From Alphaproteobacteria bacterium (GTDB lineage Bacteria; Pseudomonadota; Alphaproteobacteria; RF32; CAG-239), in NCBI GenBank assembly GCA_017479785.1, contig JAFVBT010000096.1, forward strand, positions 1-25,454: DNA of 25,454 nt, written 5' to 3'. The position numbers and the translations under genes are program-made. The notes under the pieces were generated by a model. The model did not search any database, was not told the origin of the DNA, and worked only from the letters and a program-made list of their open reading frames with translations. Positions 6,798 through 14,738 of the stretch are shown piece by piece (the stretch's first letter is position 1; each line of letters opens with the position of its first letter).

Positions 6798-7583
6798 ATG
6801 CAACAGTACTTAGATTTGTTACAAGATATTATGGAACACGGTGTTGATAAAATGGACCGCACCGGCACCGGCACGCGCTCGGTTTTCGGACGTCAGATGC
6901 GTTTTGATTTGAGCAAGGGTTTCCCGTTGGTGACAACCAAAAAAGTACACTTAAAAAGCATTATCTATGAACTGTTGTGGTTTTTGAAAGGCGATACGAA
7001 CGTTAAATATTTGCAAGAACATGGTGTGCGCATTTGGAACGAGTGGGCCGATGAAAACGGTGAGCTCGGACCGGTTTACGGCTCGCAGTCGCGCAACTGG
7101 AACGGCGAAGGGATTGACCAAATTGCTCAGGTTGTGGAAACCTTAAAAAAGAATCCGAATGATCGCCGGATGATTGTTTCGGCGTGGAATGTCGGTAAAA
7201 TTGCCGAAATGCATTTGCCGCCGTGCCATATGATGTTTCAGTTTTATGTGGCGAATAATAAGCTGAGTTGTATGCTTTATCAGCGCAGTTGCGATATGTT
7301 TTTGGGGGTACCGTTTAATATTGCCTCATATGCTTTGCTGACAATGATGATGGCGCAAGTTTGCGGCTATGAGCCGGGGGAGTTTGTTCACACACTCGGC
7401 GATACGCACATTTATCATAATCATTTTGAGCAGGTTAGGGAACAGCTTTCGCACACGCCTTATCCGTTGCCGCAAATGAAAATTAATCCGAATGTAAAGG
7501 ATATTAATGATTTTAAATTTGAAGATTTTGAGTTGGTAAATTATCAAAGTTATGACACCATACGCGCACAGGTTGCCGTATAA
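6798..7583 (+). CDS. thyA: Thymidylate synthase (ThyA)
   Basis: 261 residues, close to the 264 of the E. coli enzyme. It methylates dUMP to dTMP with methylene-tetrahydrofolate. The phosphate-binding RTGTGTRSVFG (21-31), the catalytic Cys143 in LPPCHMMFQFY, the YQRSCDMFLGVPFNIASYALL block and GDTHIYHNH are all present, so it should be active. It is translationally coupled to folA with a one-base gap, in the order folA-thyA. A strong terminator follows. A ThyA enzyme makes a flavin-dependent ThyX less likely in this genome. Confidence 0.98.
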   Translation: MQQYLDLLQDIMEHGVDKMDRTGTGTRSVFGRQMRFDLSKGFPLVTTKKVHLKSIIYELLWFLKGDTNVKYLQEHGVRIWNEWADENGELGPVYGSQSRNWNGEGIDQIAQVVETLKKNPNDRRMIVSAWNVGKIAEMHLPPCHMMFQFYVANNKLSCMLYQRSCDMFLGVPFNIASYALLTMMMAQVCGYEPGEFVHTLGDTHIYHNHFEQVREQLSHTPYPLPQMKINPNVKDINDFKFEDFELVNYQSYDTIRAQVAV

Positions 7584-7601
7584 TAATTTTCAAAAATGCG
7601 T

Positions 7602-7637
7602 AAAGGACGACGGTTGGTTTTGATTGTCGTCCTTTTT
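7602..7637 (+). terminator. folA-thyA terminator
   Basis: AAAGGACGAC/GTCGTCCTTT with a long loop is followed by five T, 19 bases after the thyA stop. Confidence 0.9.
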
Positions 7638-7641
7638 GTTT

Positions 7642-7680
7642 AAAAAACGAAAAGGCTCGGCTTCGCAGCCAAACCTTTTC
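7642..7680 (-). terminator. Minus-strand terminator after the hairpin run
   Basis: On the minus strand GAAAAGG and CCTTTTC enclose an inner GGCT/AGCC stem, and the structure is followed by GTTTTTT. It is suited to end transcripts arriving from the 78-residue ORF. Confidence 0.65.
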
Positions 7681-7696
7681 TGACATCTGAAATATT

Positions 7697-7756
7697 ACAG
7701 GGACGAGCTATGGGGCGTCCCTGTCATAACCTAAATCTATGAACATTTTATGTTCA
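7697..7756. other. Two further hairpins between convergent units
   Basis: ACAGGGACG/CGTCCCTGT (7697-7724) and TGAACAT/ATGTTCA (7740-7756) are perfect stems without a T-run. Together with the flanking terminators they make five hairpins in about 210 bases. They may be part of a structured small RNA or a 3' untranslated region. I do not recognise a known RNA family. Confidence 0.5.
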
Positions 7757-7776
7757 CCGACCTTCACAGGCAGGGC

Positions 7777-7808
7777 GAAAAGTTCGTTCGGGAACTTTTC
7801 TTTTTTTT
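7777..7808 (+). terminator. Plus-strand terminator without an obvious gene
   Basis: GAAAAGTTC/GAACTTTTC is followed by eight T. The thyA transcript already has a terminator 140 bases earlier, so this one is either a backup or ends a small RNA that starts in between. Its last two bases overlap the stop codon of the minus-strand ORF. Confidence 0.75.
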
Positions 7809-8043
7809 AGCACCAACCGCAAGGTTGAGGCTTGTAGGTCCTGTGCTGTTCACCATGTCCTGCGGCAATCAGCTCATTGATTTCATTTGCTTTCCGCACG
7901 TTAGCTATCTCCTGAGGAGAGTAGCCTTGGCGAGCCATCATCTCATTTTCCATTTCTATTCTCTCAGCGCGAGCGGCCAAGAAATTGTTGTGGATACGAT
8001 TGCCAAAGTCACGTGCCTCGGCTTTTGTCATAACTGTAGTCAT
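7807..8043 (-). CDS. Small helical protein of unknown function, 78 residues
   Basis: 78 residues, mainly predicted helix and strongly charged (LAARAERIEMENEMMARQGY, then SPQEIANVRKANEINELI), ending in CGWC. No signal peptide or membrane segment is seen. The ribosome site is weak (AAAAGAA). It has its own promoter with a perfect -35 box 69 bases before the start, and a minus-strand terminator after it, which supports expression. The internal ATG at codon 5 is an alternative start. The closing CGWC could bind a metal or act in thiol chemistry, but this is speculation. No family recognised. Confidence 0.65.
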   Translation of the reverse strand: MTTVMTKAEARDFGNRIHNNFLAARAERIEMENEMMARQGYSPQEIANVRKANEINELIAAGHGEQHRTYKPQPCGWC

Positions 8044-8088
8044 AATTCTTTTATTTATATGTTAAACAATAATTTAATTTATGTCTAA

Positions 8089-8117
8089 TAAATAACACAA
8101 AAAAATTGTTTTGTCAA
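8089..8117 (-). promoter_or_regulatory. Promoter of the 78-residue ORF
   Basis: On the minus strand a perfect TTGACA and TATTTA are separated by 17 bases, leaving a leader of roughly 40 bases. Confidence 0.6.
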
Positions 8118-8189
8118 ATGTTTTTTTCAAAAAATGTGAATTTTTTAGATTGTTATGAAAATAATCGGCACAAGGTGCATTTTTTATGC

Positions 8190-8218
8190 TTGTTTTAAGC
8201 GGAAAAAGAATTTATAAA
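8190..8218 (+). promoter_or_regulatory. Candidate promoter of the cpoB operon
   Basis: TTGTTT and TATAAA are 17 bases apart, 34 bases before the cpoB start. Confidence 0.5.
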
Positions 8219-8252
8219 GATATGTGCAAAATGTTTGTGATGGGGACAGAAA

Positions 8253-9167
8253 ATGAAGAAATATTTTTATTTGATTGCGGTTATCGGACTTTGTTTCGGC
8301 GAATCGGCCGTTGCCGCCGATTGGCAAACGGAAATTGCTAAACTGCGTGAAGATGTTGTGGTATTGCAAAGACAGGTTTATCGCGGAATTGAAAGCGAAG
8401 AAAAAGCCGCTTCTTCGCAAAATACCGAAACACAGGTCAAAATCGGCGAATATGGCGAAGATATTCGCAAAATCAACGGACGATTGGATGAGTTGGAACA
8501 TGCAGTTAAGGAAAACAACGATAAAATTGATAAAATCAATCGCGATATGGAAATTCGGATGAAAATTCTGGAAGGTCGCCAAGTTCCGGCAAGCTTGAGC
8601 GCACCGGCGCCGAAACTGCCGACAACCTATTCCGCGCCGGTGGCAAAAGGGGCGGCGGCCGCTGTGGTCGGCGACAAAATTCAGGGTGATGATTTAGCGC
8701 CTATCGGGGGAGAACAAAAAAACGAAGAGCCTCATGCTGCGGCGCCGGAGGTAAGCGAATCGGCACCAACGGTGAATGCCAATAATCCGGATGACTTATA
8801 TAACAATGCCATTCAGGCGTATAATCGCGGTTTTTATGATGAAGCGGAACTCGGTTTTGAAGAAGTTATGAAACAGTTTCCTTCGCATACATTAGCCGGA
8901 AATTCTCAGTATTGGTTGGGAGAGGTTTATTCAAAACAAGGAAAAACTTTTCAGGCAAAAACCGCATTTAAAAAAGGTTACGAAAACTATAAAAACGGTA
9001 ATAAAGCCGCAGACAGTTTGTATCGCTTGGGTATGACTTTTGAAGGCACCGGCGAAAAGCAAAAGGCTTGTGTTATTTTCTTAAGTTTCGGTGATGAATT
9101 TCCGAAAGCCAATGCCGATTTAAAAACAAAAGTCCAAAACAAAATTAAGTCCCTCGGATGCAAATAG
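8253..9167 (+). CDS. cpoB: Cell division coordinator CpoB (YbgF)
   Basis: 304 residues. A signal peptide of about 22 residues ends in AVA. Residues 25-110 form a heptad-rich coiled coil used for trimerisation. A Pro/Ala-rich linker (113-175) follows, then TPR repeats (about 178-290) with the family signature YWLGEVYSKQGK and a final C at 303. CpoB is a periplasmic partner of the Tol-Pal system that coordinates peptidoglycan synthesis with outer membrane constriction. In many alphaproteobacteria it follows tolQRAB-pal. Here no tol gene is adjacent, and pal is about 5.5 kb away on the other strand. It is first in the operon and overlaps tilS by 10 bases. Confidence 0.93.
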   Translation: MKKYFYLIAVIGLCFGESAVAADWQTEIAKLREDVVVLQRQVYRGIESEEKAASSQNTETQVKIGEYGEDIRKINGRLDELEHAVKENNDKIDKINRDMEIRMKILEGRQVPASLSAPAPKLPTTYSAPVAKGAAAAVVGDKIQGDDLAPIGGEQKNEEPHAAAPEVSESAPTVNANNPDDLYNNAIQAYNRGFYDEAELGFEEVMKQFPSHTLAGNSQYWLGEVYSKQGKTFQAKTAFKKGYENYKNGNKAADSLYRLGMTFEGTGEKQKACVIFLSFGDEFPKANADLKTKVQNKIKSLGCK

Positions 9168-10228
9168 TGGAAGAGTTTTTATTCAAGCATCACATCAAAG
9201 ATAATGTAATTGCCGTCGGTGTTTCCGGCGGCGCCGATTCTTTGGCTTTGGTCTTAATGGCGGCGCAAAGTTTGGCCGTGTACGGCAAAAAAATTGTGGC
9301 GCTTACCGTTGACCACGGATTGCGCCCGACATCGGCAGATGAGGCCGCATTTGTTGCCGAGATTATGCGGCAAAATAATATAGAACATCATATTTTGGTG
9401 TGGAAAGGTGAAAAACCGGAAAACGGAATTGAGGAAGCCGCACGCACCGCCCGCTATGAGTTGATGCGTAAATGGTGTGCGGAACACGGTGTTTCATCGC
9501 TGATGGTGGCACATCATATTTTGGATCAGGCTGAGACATTTTTAATGCGTTTGCAGCGCGGGAGCGGCCTGAAAGGTTTGTGCTGTATGCGCGAAGTGAC
9601 GGTATGGCGCTGGCTTAATATTTTGCGGCCGCTTTTGCATACCGAACCGAGCGTTATGGAAAATTATTTGCGGCAACGTCATATTGAATGGGTACACGAC
9701 GAATCTAATGATGACCTTCAATTTTTGCGTAACAGAATTCGCAATTTTTGGTCGGAGTTTGCGGCGCAAACCGGCATAGATGCCGAAAAGTTGGACGGGG
9801 CAATTCAATGTTTGCAAAGTGCCGAAGATTATATTGAAACACAGGTAAACGACATTATGCGTCGACAAGTAACCAATGATGAAGATGTTGTTTTCAGTTT
9901 CAAATACGCAGATTATTCAGCTTGGCACACTGAGATTAAATTCAGAATTATCGCGGCATTGTGTCGGCGCGAATATATCCCGCGTTCGGAAAGTGTTATG
10001 GGAGTGATTGAAAAACTGAATCATCTGCCGTTTGCCGGTGTTACGCTGGGGAACAAAGAAATTTTTACGGCTTACAATCGGGTGTGGATTGTGCCGCAAC
10101 TTGAGGCGAAGCATAAAGCCACAAGAAAGATGTGGAAAAATTTTACGGAACTTCATCCGGCATATAAAGAACGAAAAATTCCGCATAAAGCGCGTTTGGC
10201 AGTCTTAAAAAAAGGAGAAGTGTTTTGA
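9158..10228 (+). CDS. tilS: tRNA(Ile)-lysidine synthase
   Basis: 356 residues. It converts C34 of tRNA-Ile(CAU) to lysidine using ATP and lysine, so that AUA codons are read. The PP-loop SGGADS is at 23-28. Further motifs are VDHGLRPTSADEA, the HHILDQAETFLMRLQRGSGLKGL block and ESNDDLQFLRNRIRNF. It is shorter than the 432-residue E. coli protein, mainly because the C-terminal domain is reduced. The start overlaps the last ten bases of cpoB. The cpoB-tilS order is common in alphaproteobacteria, where ftsH usually follows; here a HAD gene does. Confidence 0.95.
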   Translation: MQIVEEFLFKHHIKDNVIAVGVSGGADSLALVLMAAQSLAVYGKKIVALTVDHGLRPTSADEAAFVAEIMRQNNIEHHILVWKGEKPENGIEEAARTARYELMRKWCAEHGVSSLMVAHHILDQAETFLMRLQRGSGLKGLCCMREVTVWRWLNILRPLLHTEPSVMENYLRQRHIEWVHDESNDDLQFLRNRIRNFWSEFAAQTGIDAEKLDGAIQCLQSAEDYIETQVNDIMRRQVTNDEDVVFSFKYADYSAWHTEIKFRIIAALCRREYIPRSESVMGVIEKLNHLPFAGVTLGNKEIFTAYNRVWIVPQLEAKHKATRKMWKNFTELHPAYKERKIPHKARLAVLKKGEVF

Positions 10229-11205
10229 TTTATAACAGTCTGAATGACATTGCAGACCGGTTTGATGTTTTTCTGTTTGATGCGTACGGGGTGTTTTGGG
10301 AAGGTAACGGTTTTTATAAAAACAGCCGCGAAACGATGGAAAATTTAGTAAAAAAAGGTAAAATTGTTGTGGTTATTTCCAATACAACCGCGCTCGGTCC
10401 GGATATTCGGCAGAGCTATGCCAAGCGCGGATTGTTTGAGCATAAAGAATATAACTATATGATTACTTCCGGTGATTTGTTGCGTTCACATCTGGTTGCC
10501 GGTGACTTATCTTTCAAGTCGTGCTCCGAACCGCTTAAGTATTATGTTATCGGTTTGCCGCATTATAAAGCTTTTGCCAATACAAAATATTTACAGGTTG
10601 AAACGCCGGAAGAGGCTGATTTTGTTTATTGCGGTGTACCTTTTGTGTTTCCGAGTGATGTGGCCGCGTATCCGCAATATGCTGATTTGTATTGGCCGGT
10701 TCATCAAGACGAAAACGGCAAAATTGATATATGGGACACGCTGACCGAAAAGCCGTTTGAAAAAATTGTTAATAAGGCGGTTGAACTTAATTTGCCGGTG
10801 CTGAATGCAAATCCGGATTTTACGGCGCGGGAAGGGCATCCGTTGGTTCCGAATTCCGAATCCGTATTTGTGGTGCGTAACGGTACCATCGCCGAAATGT
10901 TCCGTCAGCGCGGTGCCGAAGTTTATGAGTTTGGTAAACCGCATGCCAATATTTATGATTACACATTTCATTTGTTGGAGAATGAGGGAATCCGTATTAA
11001 TAAAAAGCGTACTTGTATGATTGGAGATACGGTGCGTACAGATGTTAAAGGAGCAATGGTTGCCGGCGTTGCGCCGGTGCTGTGCGTTAAAACCGGTGTA
11101 ACGGCAGAGGATATTGCAAATGGTGAAAGTTTAGAAAATCTTTGCAACTCCGAAAAAATTGATATAAAACAAATTATAAAAATTAATGCTGTGGGAGGTT
11201 TGTAA
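10225..11205 (+). CDS. HAD-superfamily class IIA hydrolase
   Basis: 326 residues from a TTG start that overlaps the tilS stop by four bases, with AAAGGAG 8-12 bases upstream. Motif I is FDAYGVFW: the nucleophile Asp19 is kept, and the usual second Asp is a Tyr, as in the alphaproteobacterial subfamily with DxWGV. Motif II is VVVISNTTA. The IIA cap is in the middle, motif III is FGKPH, and motif IV is MIGDTVRTDVKGA. Such proteins are probably phosphatases of small phosphorylated metabolites; the substrate is unknown. It lies between tilS and the HIT gene with no gap on either side, so the genes are co-translated. Confidence 0.9.
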   Translation: MIYNSLNDIADRFDVFLFDAYGVFWEGNGFYKNSRETMENLVKKGKIVVVISNTTALGPDIRQSYAKRGLFEHKEYNYMITSGDLLRSHLVAGDLSFKSCSEPLKYYVIGLPHYKAFANTKYLQVETPEEADFVYCGVPFVFPSDVAAYPQYADLYWPVHQDENGKIDIWDTLTEKPFEKIVNKAVELNLPVLNANPDFTAREGHPLVPNSESVFVVRNGTIAEMFRQRGAEVYEFGKPHANIYDYTFHLLENEGIRINKKRTCMIGDTVRTDVKGAMVAGVAPVLCVKTGVTAEDIANGESLENLCNSEKIDIKQIIKINAVGGL

Positions 11206-11640
11206 ATGGCGTTTGAACTGGTGAGCGGGTTGGCGGCAAAAGATTTTGTGCTGGATTTGAAACTTTGCCGCGTGCTGTTTGAAGACAATAAATATTATCC
11301 GTGGATTTTTTTGGTGCCGATGAAAGAAAATGTTAAAAATATGACGGCACTGACAATGGAGGAACGCTATCAGCTGATGCGTGAAATTGCACTCGCCGAA
11401 AAAGTTATGTTCAAATTGTTTCCGTGTGACCAAGATAATGTGGCAATGATCGGGAATATGACACCGCAGCTTCATGTGCACATTGTGTGCCGCAAAAACG
11501 GTGATCCGGATTGGCCGGGAACTGTGTGGAATTCAACGACCGGTAAATATGATCCGGCCGTTAAACAAGAACTGATTGCAAAAATCAGAAACGAAATGAA
11601 AGCAGAAATGCAAAATCCGATATATGAAATAAACCAATAA
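11206..11640 (+). CDS. HIT family protein
   Basis: 144 residues. The start codon directly follows the stop of the HAD gene, with GGGAGG inside that gene. The HIT core is present: LVPMKEN (36-42), then PQLHVHIVCR (87-96). The histidine triad keeps His90 and His92, but the first position is Gln88, as in a known proteobacterial subgroup that also carries the DPDWPGTVWN segment seen here. HIT proteins are nucleotide hydrolases or transferases. With the catalytic second histidine of the triad intact, it is probably active on a nucleotide substrate that I cannot name. Confidence 0.92.
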   Translation: MAFELVSGLAAKDFVLDLKLCRVLFEDNKYYPWIFLVPMKENVKNMTALTMEERYQLMREIALAEKVMFKLFPCDQDNVAMIGNMTPQLHVHIVCRKNGDPDWPGTVWNSTTGKYDPAVKQELIAKIRNEMKAEMQNPIYEINQ

Positions 11641-11648
11641 AGGACTTT

Positions 11649-12425
11649 ATGATGAAAAATGTAATTACTCTTATGCCGGTCAGATTGGCGGCAACACGTT
11701 TACCGAATAAGCCTCTGCGTGTGATTAACGGTAAAACACTGGTGCAACGTGTTTATGAAAATGTAAAAAATGCTTTGGACACCGATATTGCCATTGCTGC
11801 CGGCGATCAGGCTATTGTTGATGAATGTGCAAAATTCGGGGCAACCGCAATTTTAACCGACCCTAATTTGCCGAGCGGTACCGATAGAATTGCCGCCGCT
11901 CTGAAAGTTCTTGATCCGGATGGCAGCAAATATGATGTTGTGGTTGATTTTCAGGGCGATAATATTAACGTTGATCCGAAAGTCGTTTTGCCGTTGATTG
12001 AAATGGTGCGCCGAACCGGTTGTGATATTGCCACTTGCGGTATGCTGATTACTTCCGAAGAAGATAAAAATAATCCGAATGTCGTTAAAATTATTATGGG
12101 ATTAAAAGAAGGCGAAAAAGAAGCGCGTTGTCTGTATTTTACGCGTGCAATCGCGCCATATACCCGAAATCCGGAGAAATGTCCGAATCAAGATTTATAT
12201 TATCACATCGGTATTTATGTTTTTAAAGCATCTTCCTTGCATAAAATGGTTTCTTTGCCAACCGGCGTTTTAGAAAAACGTGAGGCTTTGGAACAACTTC
12301 GCGCTTTAGAGAACGGTATGGAAGTACGTGCGATGCTTGTTGACAATATTAAGCTTGTTAAAGAAGCCCCCGCAGACATAAACACGGAAGAGGATTTGGT
12401 CAATTCTCTCCCATACATCAAATAA
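11649..12425 (+). CDS. kdsB: CMP-KDO synthetase (KdsB)
   Basis: 258 residues, with AAAGGAC before ATGATG; the second ATG at 11652 is an equal choice. It activates 3-deoxy-D-manno-octulosonate with CTP for lipid A core synthesis. The N-terminal MPVRLAATRLPNKPL matches the nucleotide-binding loop. ILTDPNLPSGTDRIAAAL is the conserved T-x-x-x-x-x-SGTDR segment. VDFQGDNINVDP is the metal-binding QGD site, with Asn where most family members have Glu. YYHIGIYVFK and LEKREALEQLRALENG are typical of the C-terminal part. It is the last gene of the operon, and an inverted repeat begins in its stop codon. Confidence 0.95.
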   Translation: MMKNVITLMPVRLAATRLPNKPLRVINGKTLVQRVYENVKNALDTDIAIAAGDQAIVDECAKFGATAILTDPNLPSGTDRIAAALKVLDPDGSKYDVVVDFQGDNINVDPKVVLPLIEMVRRTGCDIATCGMLITSEEDKNNPNVVKIIMGLKEGEKEARCLYFTRAIAPYTRNPEKCPNQDLYYHIGIYVFKASSLHKMVSLPTGVLEKREALEQLRALENGMEVRAMLVDNIKLVKEAPADINTEEDLVNSLPYIK

Positions 12426-12532
12426 AAAACTCGTATAGCGGGTAACTACTTGTAAGTCCTTTTGCTTATGTACTATTTGTGTACACTGCGCAAAAGGACT
12501 TACTGCGTATTTACCTCGCTATCCGAGTTTTT
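12425..12532. repeat. Long inverted repeat after kdsB
   Basis: The outer arms (AAAAACTCG...GGTAA at 12425-12445 and TTACC...CGAGTTTTT at 12511-12532) pair with one mismatch and one extra base. The inner 14-base arms GTAAGTCCTTTTGC and GCAAAAGGACTTAC (12452-12465, 12490-12503) are perfect. The right end finishes in a T-run, so it can act as a terminator for kdsB. It starts inside the kdsB stop codon. Confidence 0.85.
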
Positions 12533-12772
12533 CTCATAGGCCGTGCCGGTTTTCTTATGCGCCGGTTTCTTTATATACCTTGTTGTACACTGCGCAAAAG
12601 GCGCACGTTGTATTTACCTCACTATCCGAGTTTTTTTGCTCAGTGCCGGTTGCTTTATGTACCTTGTTGTACACTGCGCAAAAGGCGCACGTTGTATTTA
12701 CCTCGCTATCCGAGTTTTTTTGCTCAGTGCCGGTTTCTTTATGTACCTTGTTGTACATAAGCAAAAGGCGCA
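12487..12772. repeat. 84-bp tandem repeat
   Basis: Two near-identical 84-bp units (12591-12674 and 12675-12758, three differences) are preceded by a diverged 104-bp unit from 12487 and followed by a partial unit from 12759. Each unit holds TGCGC-AAAAG-GCGCA, the short stem CTCG/CGAG followed by six or seven T, and TGTAC/GTACA. The units repeat the right arm of the preceding inverted repeat. 84 is a multiple of three, so several frames stay open across the array, but none has coding support. Confidence 0.9.
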
Positions 12773-12775
12773 AAC

Positions 12776-14578
12776 TTATATTGGTTTCATTAAGTCATTA
12801 AGCCATTCTATCAAATTTTCCTGACTGCTGCCGGACAATTCCGCTTCTACATGTTTCAGACTCCAAATCGGCATAAAATCTATCTTTTTAACGGTCGGAT
12901 ATCTGTTTAGAGCCAAGAACAAATTAATATCGGTTGTTAACGATGTGTCACTCTGATTTATGCCGGAACGAATCCGCCAAATAGGTGCAACTTTTCCGGT
13001 GCGATATCCCATGGAAGATGGCAAGAGATAATACATGGGGTTATACATATCCACGCGTTGTAAAACAGTATATCCCAAAGCATCTCGCTTTTTGAAATCG
13101 GTTTTAAATTCATTACCAAATTTACTGTTTTCAAAAATTTTGGCGGTGTATGTATCAAAATGAACACCTTTTCCATCACCCGTATTAAATAAAATATTTT
13201 CGGTCTGATCTTTTTCCAGTGCGTCAAATGCACCGATAGCTTTTGTCGCCGGTTTCATTTTGGTTACAAATGATTTTACGCTTTTTATTTCACTGCTTTT
13301 GGTGTAATAACTATAGATAATCCATTTTTTCGGTGTGTTCAGGGCGGCCAAATACTTATCTTTGGTTAGATATGAACCGGATAATACCAATGGCTCGGTT
13401 GTATGAGTTCGCAGACTGCTGTTTGCGGCGGTTAAATCCGCACCGGATGTTTTTTCACCGGTTAAATCTTGAAAAATTTTTTTGTTTTTATAGCCATGAG
13501 TAATGTAAGGAAAGCGTGTTTGGCGAAGAAAGATGTTTAAGGTGTTTTCAATTACTTCTTTCACATAATCATAATATGTGCCGCTCATGTAATCACCTTT
13601 TTCACCGGCTTGAATGGTTAAAGCTCTTCCTTGCGGATGTAAAAAACCGGCTTTATTAATATATTGCGCATAAGCTTTACGCATTGCTGTTGATATTTTT
13701 TGTTGTTCTTCCGTCATGTCGGTTCTGGTTAAGCCTAAATCCCATTCATAGGCTTCATTTGCCGTATCTAAGCCGGTTATCGGACTCCAAATGGCTACCA
13801 TGTTCGGCATATCGCCGTCTTGGTTTTCAATGGCGCCGATTTTACGTAAATACGGTGTATAAAGCGCGCTATTGCCGCTTGTACCGAGAACGGCAGCAAG
13901 ACCGCCGGCATTTCCCATACCGAATACGACAAGGCGATTCTTGTATCCCGGCAAAAGCTGGTTATTGTAGCGAACGTAACGAATCGCAGCCTTAATATCG
14001 GTTACGCCGTAAGGCGCGCCGTGTTCAAGGCCGCGACTTCCCGCATAAACAACAATCATTCCGGCATTGGTATATGGGGTGACATCAATATATTTTGTTA
14101 AAGCTTTATTTGCCTGATAGCCGGGTGCGTTTATCGGAAACAGATATGGAGCACTTAAGGAATTATAGAATCCGATTCCCTGGCTTTGTTTTATTTTGGT
14201 GCAGCTATATGTGTTATCTGCATTTTGCTTGCAATCCATATATGCAGCCGGAACAAATATGGCCAATTTTTCATAGGTTGTATCTTCGGGGTGAGCACAA
14301 TAAGTTATACCAAGTTGATAATAAATGCCGTCTTTTTCGTTGTATTGCCACTTGCTCATATCTATAAATTTTGAAAAATCGGATTCATTTTTCGGGGCGG
14401 AAGCGGCAGTTTCAGATTCATTATTTTTAAGGACAGGTGATTTTTGCGAATCTGTTTGAACAGAATTCTGTTCGTTTGAAGGTGTATTTTTATTTTTTGA
14501 ATCTGTGCCTGAAAACATTGTAATACAAAGGCATAGAGCAACAATTGCTCCTGCGGATAATAAAAATTTTTTATTCAT
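12776..14578 (-). CDS. Exported tannase-like alpha/beta-hydrolase, nucleophile missing
   Basis: 600 residues with AGGAGA before the start. Residues 1-22 form a signal peptide or anchor, followed by a Ser/Asn/Lys-rich linker to about 68. The rest resembles bacterial tannases of the Lactobacillus TanLp1 type. Shared blocks are FVPAAYMDC (108-116), HGAPYGVTDIKAAIRYVRYN, LGTSGNSALYTPYLRKIGA, WSPITGLDTANEAYEW, PIWRIRSGINQSDTSL and FMPIWSLKHVEAE. In active relatives the elbow reads FGMSGGGA or similar. Here it is FGMGNAGG (219-226), with Gly222 where Ser is expected. The putative acid Asp544 and His576 remain, 32 residues apart, as for Asp419 and His451 of TanLp1. It may be a binding protein or use another mechanism. 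It is monocistronic, with its own promoter. Confidence 0.85.
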   Translation of the reverse strand: MNKKFLLSAGAIVALCLCITMFSGTDSKNKNTPSNEQNSVQTDSQKSPVLKNNESETAASAPKNESDFSKFIDMSKWQYNEKDGIYYQLGITYCAHPEDTTYEKLAIFVPAAYMDCKQNADNTYSCTKIKQSQGIGFYNSLSAPYLFPINAPGYQANKALTKYIDVTPYTNAGMIVVYAGSRGLEHGAPYGVTDIKAAIRYVRYNNQLLPGYKNRLVVFGMGNAGGLAAVLGTSGNSALYTPYLRKIGAIENQDGDMPNMVAIWSPITGLDTANEAYEWDLGLTRTDMTEEQQKISTAMRKAYAQYINKAGFLHPQGRALTIQAGEKGDYMSGTYYDYVKEVIENTLNIFLRQTRFPYITHGYKNKKIFQDLTGEKTSGADLTAANSSLRTHTTEPLVLSGSYLTKDKYLAALNTPKKWIIYSYYTKSSEIKSVKSFVTKMKPATKAIGAFDALEKDQTENILFNTGDGKGVHFDTYTAKIFENSKFGNEFKTDFKKRDALGYTVLQRVDMYNPMYYLLPSSMGYRTGKVAPIWRIRSGINQSDTSLTTDINLFLALNRYPTVKKIDFMPIWSLKHVEAELSGSSQENLIEWLNDLMKPI

Positions 14579-14610
14579 TATGTATCTCCTGCATAAAACA
14601 CTATAAGGAC

Positions 14611-14639
14611 ATCATAAAAAACAAGGGTGAACGTGTCAA
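14611..14639 (-). promoter_or_regulatory. Near-consensus promoter of the tannase-like gene
   Basis: On the minus strand a perfect TTGACA, 17 bases, then TATGAT. The -10 box ends 33 bases before the start codon. Confidence 0.8.
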
Positions 14640-14687
14640 ACATAAATTCGTGCGGAAGCACACTATTATTGTTACTGAGTTTAAAAC

Positions 14688-14719
14688 AAAAAAACGCGAC
14701 AAATAAGCCGCGCTTTTTT
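14688..14719 (-). terminator. pal terminator
   Basis: A short CGCG/CGCG stem with a 10-base loop is flanked by an A-run and a T-run on either strand. It lies 20 bases after the pal stop and may work in both directions. Confidence 0.65.
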
Positions 14720-14738
14720 GATGTGCTATACCGTAGTA

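Noticed and set aside
7750..8088. Plus-strand frame of 112 codons
   Set aside because: It starts in a hairpin, runs through a strong terminator and lies antisense to the 78-residue ORF, which has its own promoter.
12487..12772. Possible CRISPR array
   Set aside because: The repeats are 84 bp and adjoin directly without unique spacers. They are plain tandem repeats, and no cas gene is near.
12479..12824. Overlapping frames of 72-93 codons on both strands
   Set aside because: They result from an 84-bp repeat unit, a multiple of three without stops in several frames. The products are the same short phrase repeated, with no ribosome site.
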